Source: Chamaecyparis obtusa (Eukaryota; Streptophyta; Pinopsida; Cupressales; Cupressaceae). Taken from it: a stretch of 64,000 nt of DNA. The stretch lies in the NCBI GenBank assembly GCA_027943335.1, contig BSBK01004082.1:427501-491500 (forward strand), given 5' to 3'. The notes beneath the pieces were generated by a model that saw nothing but the letters and a program-made list of their open reading frames with translations, did no database searches and was not told where the DNA came from. Made by a program: the position numbers and the translations under genes. This document shows, piece by piece, positions 36,972-47,114 of the stretch. Numbering within the stretch: the stretch's first letter is position 1; the number at the start of each line of letters is the position of its first letter.

Positions 36972-37283
36972 TCATGACGCAGAATAATCTCCATCAACAA
37001 ATGCCTCTAGATTCACAACATCCCACGCAGTGGCCGCAGCATCATCAGAGGCTGCAAATTGCGCGTATTCCACAAAATCGTCCACAAAATGCCAGTTGTC
37101 AAGAAACCCCGTTTGCTCTGCGTTTTCTGCAAAATCAGAATAAGAAGCACAAAAAACCTCCTCATCTGAAGAAGAAGCAACGCAAACATCTTGGCCGACG
37201 ATCTGCACAACCGGGCTAGCCGGTAACCGAAGCTCATCGTCGGAGGCCTCGACCAGGCAACTCAAATCAATCCCATTTGACAT
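36972..37283 (-). CDS. hypothetical acidic protein, 103 aa
   Basis: The frame from ATG at 37283 to TGA at 36972-36974 reads MSNGIDLSCLVEASDDEL, then an acidic, Ser/Ala-rich body with SSSDEEVFCASYSDFAENAE, LDNWHFVDDFVEYAQF and AWDVVNLEAFVDGDYSAS. It is open for 103 codons with good codon character, GC-richer than its flanks, and lies head-to-head with the SKP1-like gene, about 770 bases from its start codon. Its start codon sits inside the heat-shock-protein fragment on the same strand but in another frame. I do not recognise the family. An upstream in-frame ATG at 37328 would add 15 residues that are a shadow of that fragment, so 37283 is preferred. Whether it is a whole gene or one exon is open. 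Confidence 0.5.
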   Translation of the reverse strand: MSNGIDLSCLVEASDDELRLPASPVVQIVGQDVCVASSSDEEVFCASYSDFAENAEQTGFLDNWHFVDDFVEYAQFAASDDAAATAWDVVNLEAFVDGDYSAS

Positions 37284-37490
37284 CCTGCTCTTCCTCCCTC
37301 TTTCGCTCTCCGCTGATTGTGAGCACATTCTCGTCCTCTACTTGTACCTGCTCACTCACAAACACAAAATTAAAGATTAGCAGCAGAACTTTGAATCTTT
37401 AAGCGAGAAAGCTCCCAAATAAATTATGAATTTGCAAAGAAATACCTTACTATTGTCAGATTTAACTTCAGGAATGTCAACAATACACAA
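37267..37490 (-). pseudogene. small heat-shock protein fragment, two pieces around an intron-like gap
   Basis: On the minus strand 37347-37267 reads VQVEDENVLTISGERKREEE then QDVKWD and a TGA, the start of the alpha-crystallin domain of plant cytosolic class II small heat-shock proteins. Upstream, 37488-37446 reads CIVDIPEVKSDNSK, fitting the residues just before it in the family (a VVDMPGLKS-type stretch). The 98 bases between (37348-37445) start GTATTT and end GAGCAG, so they can be spliced as an intron. The N-terminal region and the rest of the alpha-crystallin domain are absent, so it cannot be a working chaperone. It overlaps the start of the unknown acidic ORF. Confidence 0.7.
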
Positions 37491-37908
37491 TTTCTTTGTG
37501 ATATTCCTGTTTTATAAGTGCGAATACATGACTCTTCCTCTCCAATTTCATCGCCGTTTCCACTTCAATGTTTTTAATTCGTTGGCTGATAGGTAATGAC
37601 CCTTCGTATTTCATTGACCCTTCGTAGTCCTATCATTGATTATGAAACCTTTAGTGGCCCATAACGCATAGAGAGTGGACTTTCTGACCACTCATTTCCC
37701 AGCAATTCAGAATCACTTTGTAACAGTCAAGATTGAATTGACAACTCAGCAAACATGAGAATGGACGTCAATTTTTTTCAGAAGTCCCAAATGTTTATAT
37801 TGATGAATGATGCCACTTTTCGAAGCCTCTCGGTTTAATAAAATGCACTATTTTGTCGGCCGGTGATATTTTTATTTTATTTTTTAAAAGAAAAACCGAT
37901 CCCCGTCA

Positions 37909-37916
37909 TATAAAAA
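37909..37916 (+). promoter_or_regulatory. TATA box of the SKP1-like gene
   Basis: TATAAAAA lies 133 bases before the start codon at 38049, a normal distance for a plant promoter with a leader of about 100 bases. The 400-base stretch to the left may be shared with the divergent minus-strand ORF. Confidence 0.6.
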
Positions 37917-38048
37917 TAGAGGTGAGCCTGTAATACTTGCAGCTTTTATTGTACCGTGAGCAATTAACCAGTCTTTCTTTCTTGGATTTTCGTTCGATTT
38001 TCCTGCGCATAAATTCCCCTGTTTTCAAATTCCAAAACATCCATAGCA

Positions 38049-38822
38049 ATGGAAGGCAAAGTGCAGTTGAAGAGCTCAGACGATGAGATATTTGAGGTGG
38101 ATGAGGCGGTGGCATTTGAGTCAGAAACAATGAGGCATATGATTGAGGATACAGGCACAAACAATGTCCTGCCCTTGCTAAACGTAACTGGTCAGATCCT
38201 CGCCAAAGTTATCGAATACTGTAAATATCATGTGGAAGCCAAGGCCACCCAGACCAGAGAAGAAAAGGCCGCAATTTTGGAGGAGGATGTGAAAAAGTGG
38301 GATGAGGAGTTCCTGAAGGTGGATCTGCCAACAATTTTCAGCCTCGTCCTGGTATGTGTTTATGGTTTAGATCTTGTTTTTGCTGCTATGATTAGGGTTT
38401 CAGAAACCCTTTTCTGTTTTAAAGTTAGATGATGTAGGTTAGGGTTTTCCGGAAACATTATGGATTGTTCGGCTTTAAAGCACATGGATTTCGAATATTT
38501 GATCTGTATTTGTAGGATGAATTTCGTTATTTAATTTTTAATTTTTTGCAGCAGTATATTTGTTAATATGTTTGTACTAAACTTATTTTCCGTGTAGATA
38601 TAGGCTGGAAATGATGACTTTTTCTGTATATTTCTCTGTTGTGAACAGGCTGCAAATTATCTGAATATAAAGAACGTTATGGACTTAATGTGTCAAACTG
38701 TGGCTGACATGATTAAGGGAAAAATCCCTGTAGAGATTCAAAAGATATTTAACATAAAGAACGACTTCATTCCTGAAGAGGAGGAGGAAATAAGGTGTGA
38801 AAATCAGTGGGCTTTTGAGTAA
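38049..38822 (+). CDS. SKP1-like SCF ubiquitin ligase subunit (two exons, 158 aa)
   Basis: Exon 1 is 38049-38351, the intron 38352-38648 (GTATGT...AACAG, 297 bp) and exon 2 38649-38822, with stop TAA at 38820-38822. The 158-residue product is the usual length for plant SKP1/ASK proteins, which link F-box proteins to cullin 1 in SCF ubiquitin ligases. The N-terminal BTB/POZ-like domain is seen from [20 protein letters not shown] to [12 protein letters not shown] (residues 4-62). The C-terminal Skp1 domain has [38 protein letters not shown] and [14 protein letters not shown], and ends in the hallmark ENQWAFE. The intron falls between LVL and AANYLNIK, as in many plant SKP1 genes. AGCAATGG gives a good start context. 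No stop or frameshift is seen, so it may well be functional. Small differences ([20 protein letters not shown]) suggest a divergent paralogue. Confidence 0.93.
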
Positions 38823-39044
38823 ATCTGATAGGTGTAAGGAAGTTAGTTTACATATTTTCTTGTAGACTTTCTTTATAATGATTTGTTGGCCTTTAAGAAT
38901 TTGGATATTTGATGGCATGGTATTCGCCAATCTCCTGGATTTAAATTGAAGTAAATGTAGCAGTTTTAGAGAATAAGTTTGTAATATTTTTATCAAAAGT
39001 ACAATGCAATATTTTATTACGATTGTTTTGCAAAGATATAAATC
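38823..39044. other. 3' flank of the SKP1-like gene
   Basis: A/T-rich sequence without a gene; the 3' untranslated region must lie here, but no clear polyadenylation signal is recognised. Confidence 0.4.
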
Positions 39045-40066
39045 AAATTATCTTACCCATGTGTTGTAGCAGTTTTGCACTAATTGGTAAAATAATTTCC
39101 CTTTTTCATACTTGAAATATTTACACTTGACCAAGGTTTTATCCTTCATCTTCTCATTTATTGAAATCATTCTACCTGTGAATGAAAGCCCTTACTAATA
39201 AAAACAATTAATCTTTATCTTTTACAAAGATACTCCAACTAATGAAATTAAAAGTTTCTAAACTATGTTTTCCATTATGTGAATAAATTCTCATTGAAAG
39301 ACATTATTTCACGGAACAGTTGTATATTACTTTCCTTATTGAGAAAAATAACAATCCCTTTTCCTTTCAAATAAAAGTTTTTGCACAACTAAAATTTTTA
39401 TCATCTCATTTTCAAACTCCTCTCAATGCTAAAATGACAATATTTTATTGAAAACAAGGCCAAAAATCAAAAGGATGAGCCCCTGAAATAGCACAACACT
39501 ATCAATCTAATATCAACAAAGCTGAAAATTTAGAAATTCACCACTAACATCACAAAACTGCTCATTACACTACCATACACATGATCACCAAATATTTACT
39601 AATATTATAACCATCACAAGTACTATTTTTTGTGCACATCAACATGGAGTATTCAAAGTAGCTCATTAATGTAAAGATTATGCTCCAAACATATATTTTT
39701 TTGCAAAAAGAAAATCCATTAAATAACAAGAAATATGAACAGAGCATCATTGCCCCGTTTCAATGCCCTTTGCTGACGTGGTATAAGTTATTTCATATAT
39801 TTATCTCATTGGAATCACTTTACACTTTTAACAAGCTTCCGAGCTCATGCCCTCTGCTGAAGTGGTATAAGTTATTTTTCACCCGTGAAACTGAGTTTCT
39901 GAATAAAATTTTCTTCTTTCAACAGCCTCTCACAAAAACCTTAAAATTTGCATAAGAAGTAAAGAGGAGGGCCCGCCAATATTGTACATGCCTTGTACAT
40001 CGAAAATCATTTTCAACATATATAAAATGATTTGCACTTAAACTCATCTTATAATGTCATAAACTA
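39045..40066 (-). repeat. dispersed 1-kb repeat, copy B (inverse of 31320-32308)
   Basis: The reverse complement of this segment matches 31320-32308 in order and over nearly its full length, with moderate divergence. It ends at the (AT)n tract at 40067. The two copies bracket the 7-kb island that holds the SKP1-like gene. Confidence 0.8.

Positions 40067-40144
<78 letters not shown>
40067..40144. repeat. (AT)n microsatellite
   Basis: About 78 bases of uninterrupted AT dinucleotides directly before the hairpin element. Confidence 0.95.
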
Positions 40145-40146
<2 letters not shown>

Positions 40147-40235
40147 CGTCGAGAGTAATCCTTCTGAGGCACCTACTGCAGCTTGCAATTTAAAGAAAAT
40201 AGGCACCTCGAGAAGAATTACTCTCGGCATAATAT
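40141..40235. mobile_element. MITE-like hairpin element, second copy
   Basis: Left arm ATATTACGTCGAGAGTAATC with CTTCTGAGGCACCT (40141-40174) and right arm AGGCACCTCGAGAAGAATTA with CTCTCGGCATAATAT (40201-40235) are near-perfect inverted repeats around a 26-base centre. The core matches the element at 32314-32459, and both sit just before a TTAGGG-like array in the same orientation. Confidence 0.75.
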
Positions 40236-42420
40236 AGGGTTACATATAGGGTGAGAGTTAGGGTTAGTAAGATATTTTATGGTATGAGTCAAGGTTCAAG
40301 TTAGGGTTAGGGTTAGGGTTAGGGATAGGGTTAGAGTTAGTGTAACATTAAGGTTTTAGATTAGGGTAAGGGAATAGGATTAGGGTTACATTTTAGGAAT
40401 TGTAATGTTTATATGAAAATAAATAGTCATAAATAATAAATTATTAAAATGATTTGAAATGGGGTAAGAGTTAGGGTTTAGTAAGTCATTTTATGTTATT
40501 ACGTAGGGTTTGCGTAAGAGTTAGTGGTAGGGTTAGGGTTATCGATACGGTGATAGTTCATGTTAATAGGATATGTAACATTATGATTTATGCAAAAAGG
40601 TAAAAGTACATTACAGTTAGGGTTAGGGTTACGATTAGAGTTATGATTACTATTATATTTAGTTATTTCATGAGGGTTAATCATGGGTTAATGATGTGAT
40701 GAATAGTGTTATGTTTCGATTAGTATTAGGGTTGTAATTAGGGCTAGGGTTCAGGTAAGAGTTGTAATTAGGGTTAGGGTTAGGGATAGGGTGAGATTAA
40801 TGATGTGGTTAGGGATATGATGTTAGGTTTAGAATTATGATTACTATCATATTTAGTGTAACATTAAGGTTTAAGCTTAGGATAAGGGAATAGGATTAGG
40901 GTTAGAATTATGATTACTATCATATTTAGTGTAACATTAATGTTTTAGATTAGGGTAAGAGAATAGGATTAGGGTTAGTGGTAGGGTTAGAGTTATCGAT
41001 ACGGTGATAGTTCATGTTATTAGGATATGTAACGTTATGGTTTATGCAGAAAAGTAAAAAGTACATTACAGTTCTAGGGTTAAAGTTACGATTAGAGTTA
41101 TGATTACTATTATATTTAGTTATTTCATGAGGGTTAATCGTGGGTTAATGATGTGATGTGCAATTTTATGTTTCGATTAGTATTAGGGTTGTAATTAGGG
41201 TTAGGGTTTGGGTAAGAGTTGTAATTAGGGTTAGGGTTAGGGATAGGGTGAGATTAGTGATGTGGTTAGGGATATGATGTTAGGTTTAGAATTATGATTA
41301 CTATCATATTTAGTGTAACATTAAGGTTTAAGATTAGGTTAAGGGAACATGATTAGGGTTACAATTATGATTACTATCATATTTAGTGTAACATTAAGGT
41401 TTTAGATTAGGGTAAGGGAATAGGATTAGGGTTACATTTTAGGAATTGTAATGCTTATATGAAAACAAATAGTTATAAATAATAAATTATTAAAGTGATT
41501 TGAAATAGGGTAAGAGTTAGGGTTTAGTAGGTCATTTTATGTTATGATGTAGGGTTTGCGTAAGAGTTAGTGGTAGGGTTAGGGCTATCGATACGGTGAT
41601 AGTTCATGTTAATAGGATATGTAATGTTATGATTTATGCAAAAAAGTAAGAGTACGTTACATGTAGGGTTAGGGTTACGATCAGAGTTATAAATAGTATT
41701 ATATTTAGTTATTTCATGAGGGTTAATCATGGGTTAATGATGTGATGTGCAGTGTTAGGGTTTAGAAGGTCATTTTATGTTATGACTTAGGGTTCAAGTA
41801 AGAGTTAGTGGTAGGGTTACGGTTATCGATAAGGGGAGAATTCAGGTTAATACGATATTTAACATTATGATTTATCCTTGAAGTAAGAGTACGTTACAAT
41901 TAGGGTTAGGGTTACGATCAAAGTTATGATTAGTTTTACATTTAGTTATTTCACAAGGGTTAATCGTGGGTTAATGATGTGATGCACAATGTTAAGTTTG
42001 GATTACTATTAGGGCTAAAATAAAAAATTAGTTTTTATATTTTAAAATGATAAATTATTATAATAAGTTGACATTGGATAAGGGTTAGGGTTTATTATAT
42101 TTTAAAATGAGAAATTATTATAATAAGTTGACATCGGATAAGGGTTAGGATTTAGTAGGTCATTTTATGTCATGATGTAGGATTCGAGTAAGAGTTAGTG
42201 GCAGGGTTAGGGTTATCGATAGGGCAAGAATTCAGGCTAATAGGATATTTAACATTACGATTTATGCTTGAAGTAAGAGTACATTACAGTTAGGGTTAGG
42301 GTTATGATTAGATTTATGATTAGTATTATATTTAGTTATTTCATGAGGGTTAATCATGGGTTAATGATGTCATGCACAATGTTAAGTTTGGATTAGTATT
42401 AGGGTTAAAATAAAAAAATA
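40236..42420 (+). repeat. degenerate TTAGGG-like array with higher-order repeats
   Basis: A 2.2-kb array rich in GTTAGGGTTAGGGTTAGGG and variants. Longer phrases recur in order: ATCGATACGGTGATAGTTCA near 40541, 40998 and 41587 with decayed copies near 41823 and 42213; and TTATTTCATGAGGGTTAATC near 40662, 41120, 41708 and 42337. Repeat distances of roughly 455, 590, 235 and 390 bases show past segmental duplication. No coding role: the related minus-strand ORFs at 40499-40684 and 41542-41730 are repeat products. Confidence 0.88.
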
Positions 42421-42783
42421 GTATTTAGTTTCCATTGAAGATTAACTTTTAATAGTTTATTTAATATAGTTAAAGGTATTGGTATACTTGTTGAACATTG
42501 TTTGGGGTTAGGTTAGAAATACTAATGAATCAGATGTCCTATATATTTATTTCCTCACATTTAATCGGTGCATTCATTGAACAAATAAATATTAGAAATG
42601 CAAAGATGAACAAAACATGTTGCAAAATGTTGGAAAGTATAGGGGTAACCATCATGGGAGTAGGAAAAAATATATATTCACTATCTTGTTCGTGAAACTT
42701 ACAAACAAAGATGAAAGGGGAAATAGAAGACCCACTACAACCATTAGATATTTAAGAAGTATGAAAGATAAGATAAGAATGAT
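42421..42783. other. gene-free stretch beside the array
   Basis: No recognised gene; the small plus-strand ORF at 42498-42695 has no domain. Confidence 0.4.
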
Positions 42784-43164
42784 CTAAATCAATAACATTT
42801 CTCCATAATGATGCAAGTACATCACATATTCTTCAACAATAAAGTTCGTATGGTGACCTTTATTTGTACAATGATCACGGTATGCTTCTTTCATCATTGA
42901 TGGAAACACATCCACTTTTGCAGATGTCTCATGTAAAACTTTTGAAACATCTTCCATCTGCTTTATATCCAGTTCGTCAACATAGTCAACTAATAATGCT
43001 ACGTTCTCCATAGCTTTGATTATAGTGACACATGACTCTTGAATGATTCATGTACACTTGTCTAATTCACTCTCAAAAATATGGTTTGAGCCCACCAAAG
43101 TAGAGGGGCTTGTAACCATGATGTTGGCATCTCTATCAGAGGCAGCTATAGGTGGAATGGTATC
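42784..43164 (-). pseudogene. unrecognised exon-like ORF, one in-frame stop
   Basis: On the minus strand a splice-acceptor-like TTTACAG ends at 43165 and an open frame follows: DTIPPIAASDRDANIMVTSP, then ESELDKCT, a TGA, then IIQESCVTIIKAMENVALLV, YVDELDIKQMEDVSKVLHET and YRDHCTNKGHHTNFIVEEYV, ending at 42784. It is 127 codons with one stop (a CGA to TGA change would explain it). Before E2 inserted, this lay about 350 bases past the Helitron helicase stop on the same strand, so it may be cargo or an extra frame of that Helitron. No family is recognised. Confidence 0.4.
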
Positions 43165-43355
43165 CTGTAAAGTTTTAAACAAACATCAGTATATATAATT
43201 CATCAGAATATATAATTAATCAGAATAACCATTTTGCATTACCATTTCAAACTCTAGATGCTAGATATAGTGGAATAGTATATATGATTTGGTGGATTTT
43301 TTTTATATTCAAATTAAGAAGTCAGGTTCGCAAACATGATATAAATTATATTAAC

Positions 43356-46300
43356 TGTTGGCTCTTTTTCCTTGCAGGACCAAGCTTGAATCAAATAGTT
43401 GGGCTTAAAACATTGGTTAGGCACTCAAGCTTGACAAGAAAAACAAACCAATTGATGAGGATAAAGAGAAATCCTCCTTCTTCTTTGAGCTCCACATTCA
43501 CTCAGGCGGGTATTGCCTTATCTGCACACTCAAGACACCTCATGACAAAACCAAAGGCTTGCAGATAGATTAATGTGGAATAGCAATCAATCTCCTATAA
43601 GTATCCTATACCCCAATGATAGAAAGTCTCATGCAATAGCCCTACTTGCATGGAATGAGATTGAAAGCCAAAAACCTATCCTAATCAACAAGAAAGGGAA
43701 AGGGTGGGACTGAAAGGAAATGATTTGAAAATAAGTTTGAAGGGACCCCTGAGATACCCTAAGTCTCTGATAGACCAGTGCTCTATCCAATGGGCAGCAG
43801 AGTCAAATACTTCACTGCAATAGAGCTATGAAACAAGAAGACAACACACTCACCCTGACCAGATCATACATTACCAAACCACCTGTGCACCCAAATATGT
43901 TATCACTTATCCAAGGAAGACCTAGGAACAAGTAATACATTAACCAGCATCCACTGGAAGACAAGCATGATGCATCTTTGATACCCCAGCCCATACATAT
44001 CTGAACACCAGTCCTAGACTCAACTGCTTCTGTAAAAGCAACTTTATTATAGAACTCACTGGAAATGCAAATAGAAAGTGTACGCACCCTTCATGCTATA
44101 ATCTATAAGTCTAAGACCCAAATGGAGATAATTTGATACAAGAACAAGTACGCTACAATCTCATACATAAGACATCTGTTACAATATGCACTATATTCTC
44201 TGAACCAGCAAGAGAAAGAAAAACACCCTATATGCAGAGAGAAGGAGAAAATCTACAGGAAAAAGACCCTTCACATGGAACCAATTCTCCTCAAAAATTT
44301 GTAGAAGGAACCCTTACAAAGTCAAAAACTTGACTACTTATACCACTAGCTGCCTTGGAATTCTCTAGGAGAATGCAACAAGCTTAGGGATAGCTAGGGC
44401 TAGGGTTTCAACAAAATTTTGAAAACATTACTGGAGGGAAAACCAGCACCAATCTTGTCAGCAACAAGAATGATCTTTGCACTTGAAAATAATCTCTCAG
44501 AAGGATAGGAAGATCATAAATTTACCACACAAACCATGCTGATCAGATCATCAAAACACCTCGAGCCAATAAAGACTGCCCAACACCACACGACACAAAT
44601 CCTTGCAATCAACCAAAGCACCCTGGGCCACACTAGAATGGTGGAGAAGTTCAATTTTACCAACTCTGGCCCCCTCTATCATCAATTTTATTCCTTACTG
44701 GTTGCTGGAAATGTCTCTAAGTTTCAAATTCAAACTCCAATGACTACCACTTGGCGCCAGCAGCACATCGGTAGTCCTAATTCGATCAGAGATTGATAAT
44801 AAGTCCTGACCATTAGATCTCTCATCTTCCCAAGCTTCAGATCCTCTAACTCATCAAGCACAACAGGTTAACCCTCAGTGAACTGGTGACAAGGTGAAAA
44901 CCTAGTCGCGAGATGAAATACTTAGCTCCAGTGGAACTCCGTGAATGCACGACTACATGTGTTAAAATAGCCCACTAAATCATCTAGCAAACTGGTGACA
45001 AAGGAACCTTCACCAATTCATGGAATACTTCCTGCCTCTATTAAAAACTCTAGCGACCCTACGACCACTCATCGCCAAGTTGGCAGACCAACTAGCGAAC
45101 CGCCAAATCATCTCACGAACCAGCGACAAGAAGGAATTTATCGGCACTACCAGACCTTATCCACTCTGCCAAACCACAGACCCCACCATTAACTTTGCAA
45201 CTGCGATGCATGATGCCACTTGTCACACCTCCACTCGCTACAACCACTGAGTCACACCTACCATAGGACCCTCCGGCAAACCCTTGGCCACCTCGGTACA
45301 CCAGCAACCAATTGGAACCCAGCACGTCACCATCTCCCACTGGGCCCCAACACCACGTGGCACTTGGTCACATGATCGCAAGCTGTGGAAATGGCCCCTT
45401 GCGATCATGTGACAAGGCCATAAGACCGCAACATCACCACCCACTGGCCAATAGAAAACCACCACCGCATCTGAAAGATGCCTCACCTCACCACCTACTA
45501 ACGGGCCCCAAGGACATGTGGCAAGCAGTCGCATGATTGCATAGTCAAAAATTGGGCTATGCGACCATGCGACAGCCAATCACAAGCTACCACATGACCA
45601 CAGCTAGGACCACCAAAAAGAAACCACCAACGGGCTCCACGCGGATAGATGGCAAGCGGTCAGATGATCGCATGTCAAAAAAGTTTGACATGCGGCCATG
45701 TGACAGCCAATAAGAACATGCCATCTATCACCCTTCTGACACCGGGCCCACTTCACCGAGGCAACGCTGGAAACAAACAAGATCAATGGTAGGCACATGA
45801 TCGCATGGGGATAGAATATTTCATGCGATCACACACCGACTGTTGATCTCCTTCCTCTGCCGCTTTGAAGAAACTGGCCCAACATCATCGCACTTGCACG
45901 CTTAAGACAAAGAAGACTGCCAGGTAGCAGAACAGGACTGGGAAGTTGGGACCACGCAGACACATGGAAGGCGGTCGCATGATCACATGTCAGAAAAGTC
46001 TAACATACGGCCATGCGATGGCCAATCAGGAGGAACTTTTGAAGGCCCGGGCCCACCTGTCATCGCACTTGCGCACTTAAGGAAAGTCGGCAGACAAGGA
46101 ATTGGGAGGTCGAAAACTCACAAAGTTTTCACAACATCAAAGGATCGAAAACACACAGGGTTTTTGACATTGACACAGAGGCAAACAAGGCTGTGAAAAC
46201 ATCAAGGATTTATGCAGGGCAAAAAGGTTGAAAACATCATGGATTTTCAGAAACACTGTGGGTTTTTGACACTTAGGCAGATTTTGAAATTTTTGTTTCC

Positions 46301-46473
46301 CGTAGACCTGAGAACTTTAATCTTTTTCTGGATCTTGTGAATTAGCACGTGAAATTTGGACCAGAGCAAGGTGACAACATGGAGAACATAGGGTAGGAGG
46401 CAATGAAGAACACTTGCAAGGAAAATAGGCCATTTTCATAAAATTTTTGCTATGACAGAAAAATAGCCTAACA
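43356..46473 (-). mobile_element. 3' LTR of element E2 (3118 bp)
   Basis: Matches 56613-59714 along its whole length in direct orientation. On the minus strand it starts TGTTAGGCTATTTTTCTG (46473) and ends GAGCCAACA (43356), flanked by TTAAC at 43351-43355. Short ORFs inside it (43284-43568, 44536-44796, 45238-45579 and others) recur in the partner LTR with stops and are not genes. It contains five 46-bp palindromes. Confidence 0.93.
45367..46019. repeat. five 46-bp palindromes in the E2 3' LTR
   Basis: At 45367-45413 (47 bp), 45528-45573, 45659-45704, 45792-45837 and 45974-46019. Centres differ: GCAAGCTGTGG...CCCCTTGC, AGTCAAAAATTGGGCT, GTCAAAAAAGTTTGAC, GGGGATAGAATATTTC and GTCAGAAAAGTCTAAC. 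Three are followed by GCCAAT and two are preceded by ACATGTGGC or CACGTGGC. Confidence 0.9.
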
Positions 46474-47109
46474 GTGGCTCTAGTTGGGGATGCATGGCTC
46501 TTGTAGGCATGGAAAGAATTCAGAATCACTAGGAGAGTAGACCACCAACATGACAAAAAGGCAGGGACCTCAAAAAAAATGCAGGGAATAGGAAAGCACA
46601 CAATAGGAAGGGGAAATATATTTACAAAATGTACATTTTATACAGAAATCTGTAGCAACAAACAAGAGTTAGTTCTTGCCTCTTTCAAAAACTTGATTTT
46701 CATTCCTTCCTTCATATTGCACATCAGAAATTTTATTTTCATTTGTCTCCATAGGCCTGTCAACATATTCAACCAGCATATCAGGAAGAACAAAGTAGCT
46801 TTCTTCATAGTGCATGTAAAATTTTTTGGCACTTTCTCCATCCTGCTCACTATGAAAGTATGATTTGGCATGCCAATGGTCAGCACCTCTGTACTAAAAT
46901 TGATCTTCACTTGCTGACTCATGCATGCTATCAACTAGAAACACAAAAGCCTCATACCCTGCTTGTAGAAAGGCCTCATCTAAATCCTATCTTTACATTT
47001 CCATAGGTGTAACCGGCTGGACCTCAAAAAAATAGTCAGATTGATACCCACAGATGGAGAATGAACACCATGAATCAACTGGATCTGAAACCTCCACATG
47101 CTCCTCAAA
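46474..47109 (-). mobile_element. E2 internal region, 3' part, with end of the acidic ORF
   Basis: Joins to 55492-56612 when E1 and one CAAAG copy are left out. The acidic frame broken at 55492 continues at 47109 for 39 codons to a TAA at 46993-46995. The last 100 bases before the LTR match the corresponding end of E1 (a CCCCAACTAGAGCCAC phrase and a TGGTGGTCTACTCTCCTAG phrase on the minus strand). Confidence 0.85.
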
Positions 47110-47114
47110 CAAAG

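Noticed and set aside
36637..36975. 112-residue minus-strand ORF after the acidic ORF
   Set aside because: No recognisable domain, begins at the stop of the previous frame, and contains intron-like pyrimidine tracts; more likely 3' flank.
40067..40144. Replication origin in the (AT)n tract
   Set aside because: A simple dinucleotide run beside a hairpin; nothing supports an origin function.
44995..45579. Several ORFs within the E2 3' LTR
   Set aside because: They recur in the partner LTR at 58255-58821 and lie on both strands; they follow the GC-rich LTR and its palindromes rather than a gene.
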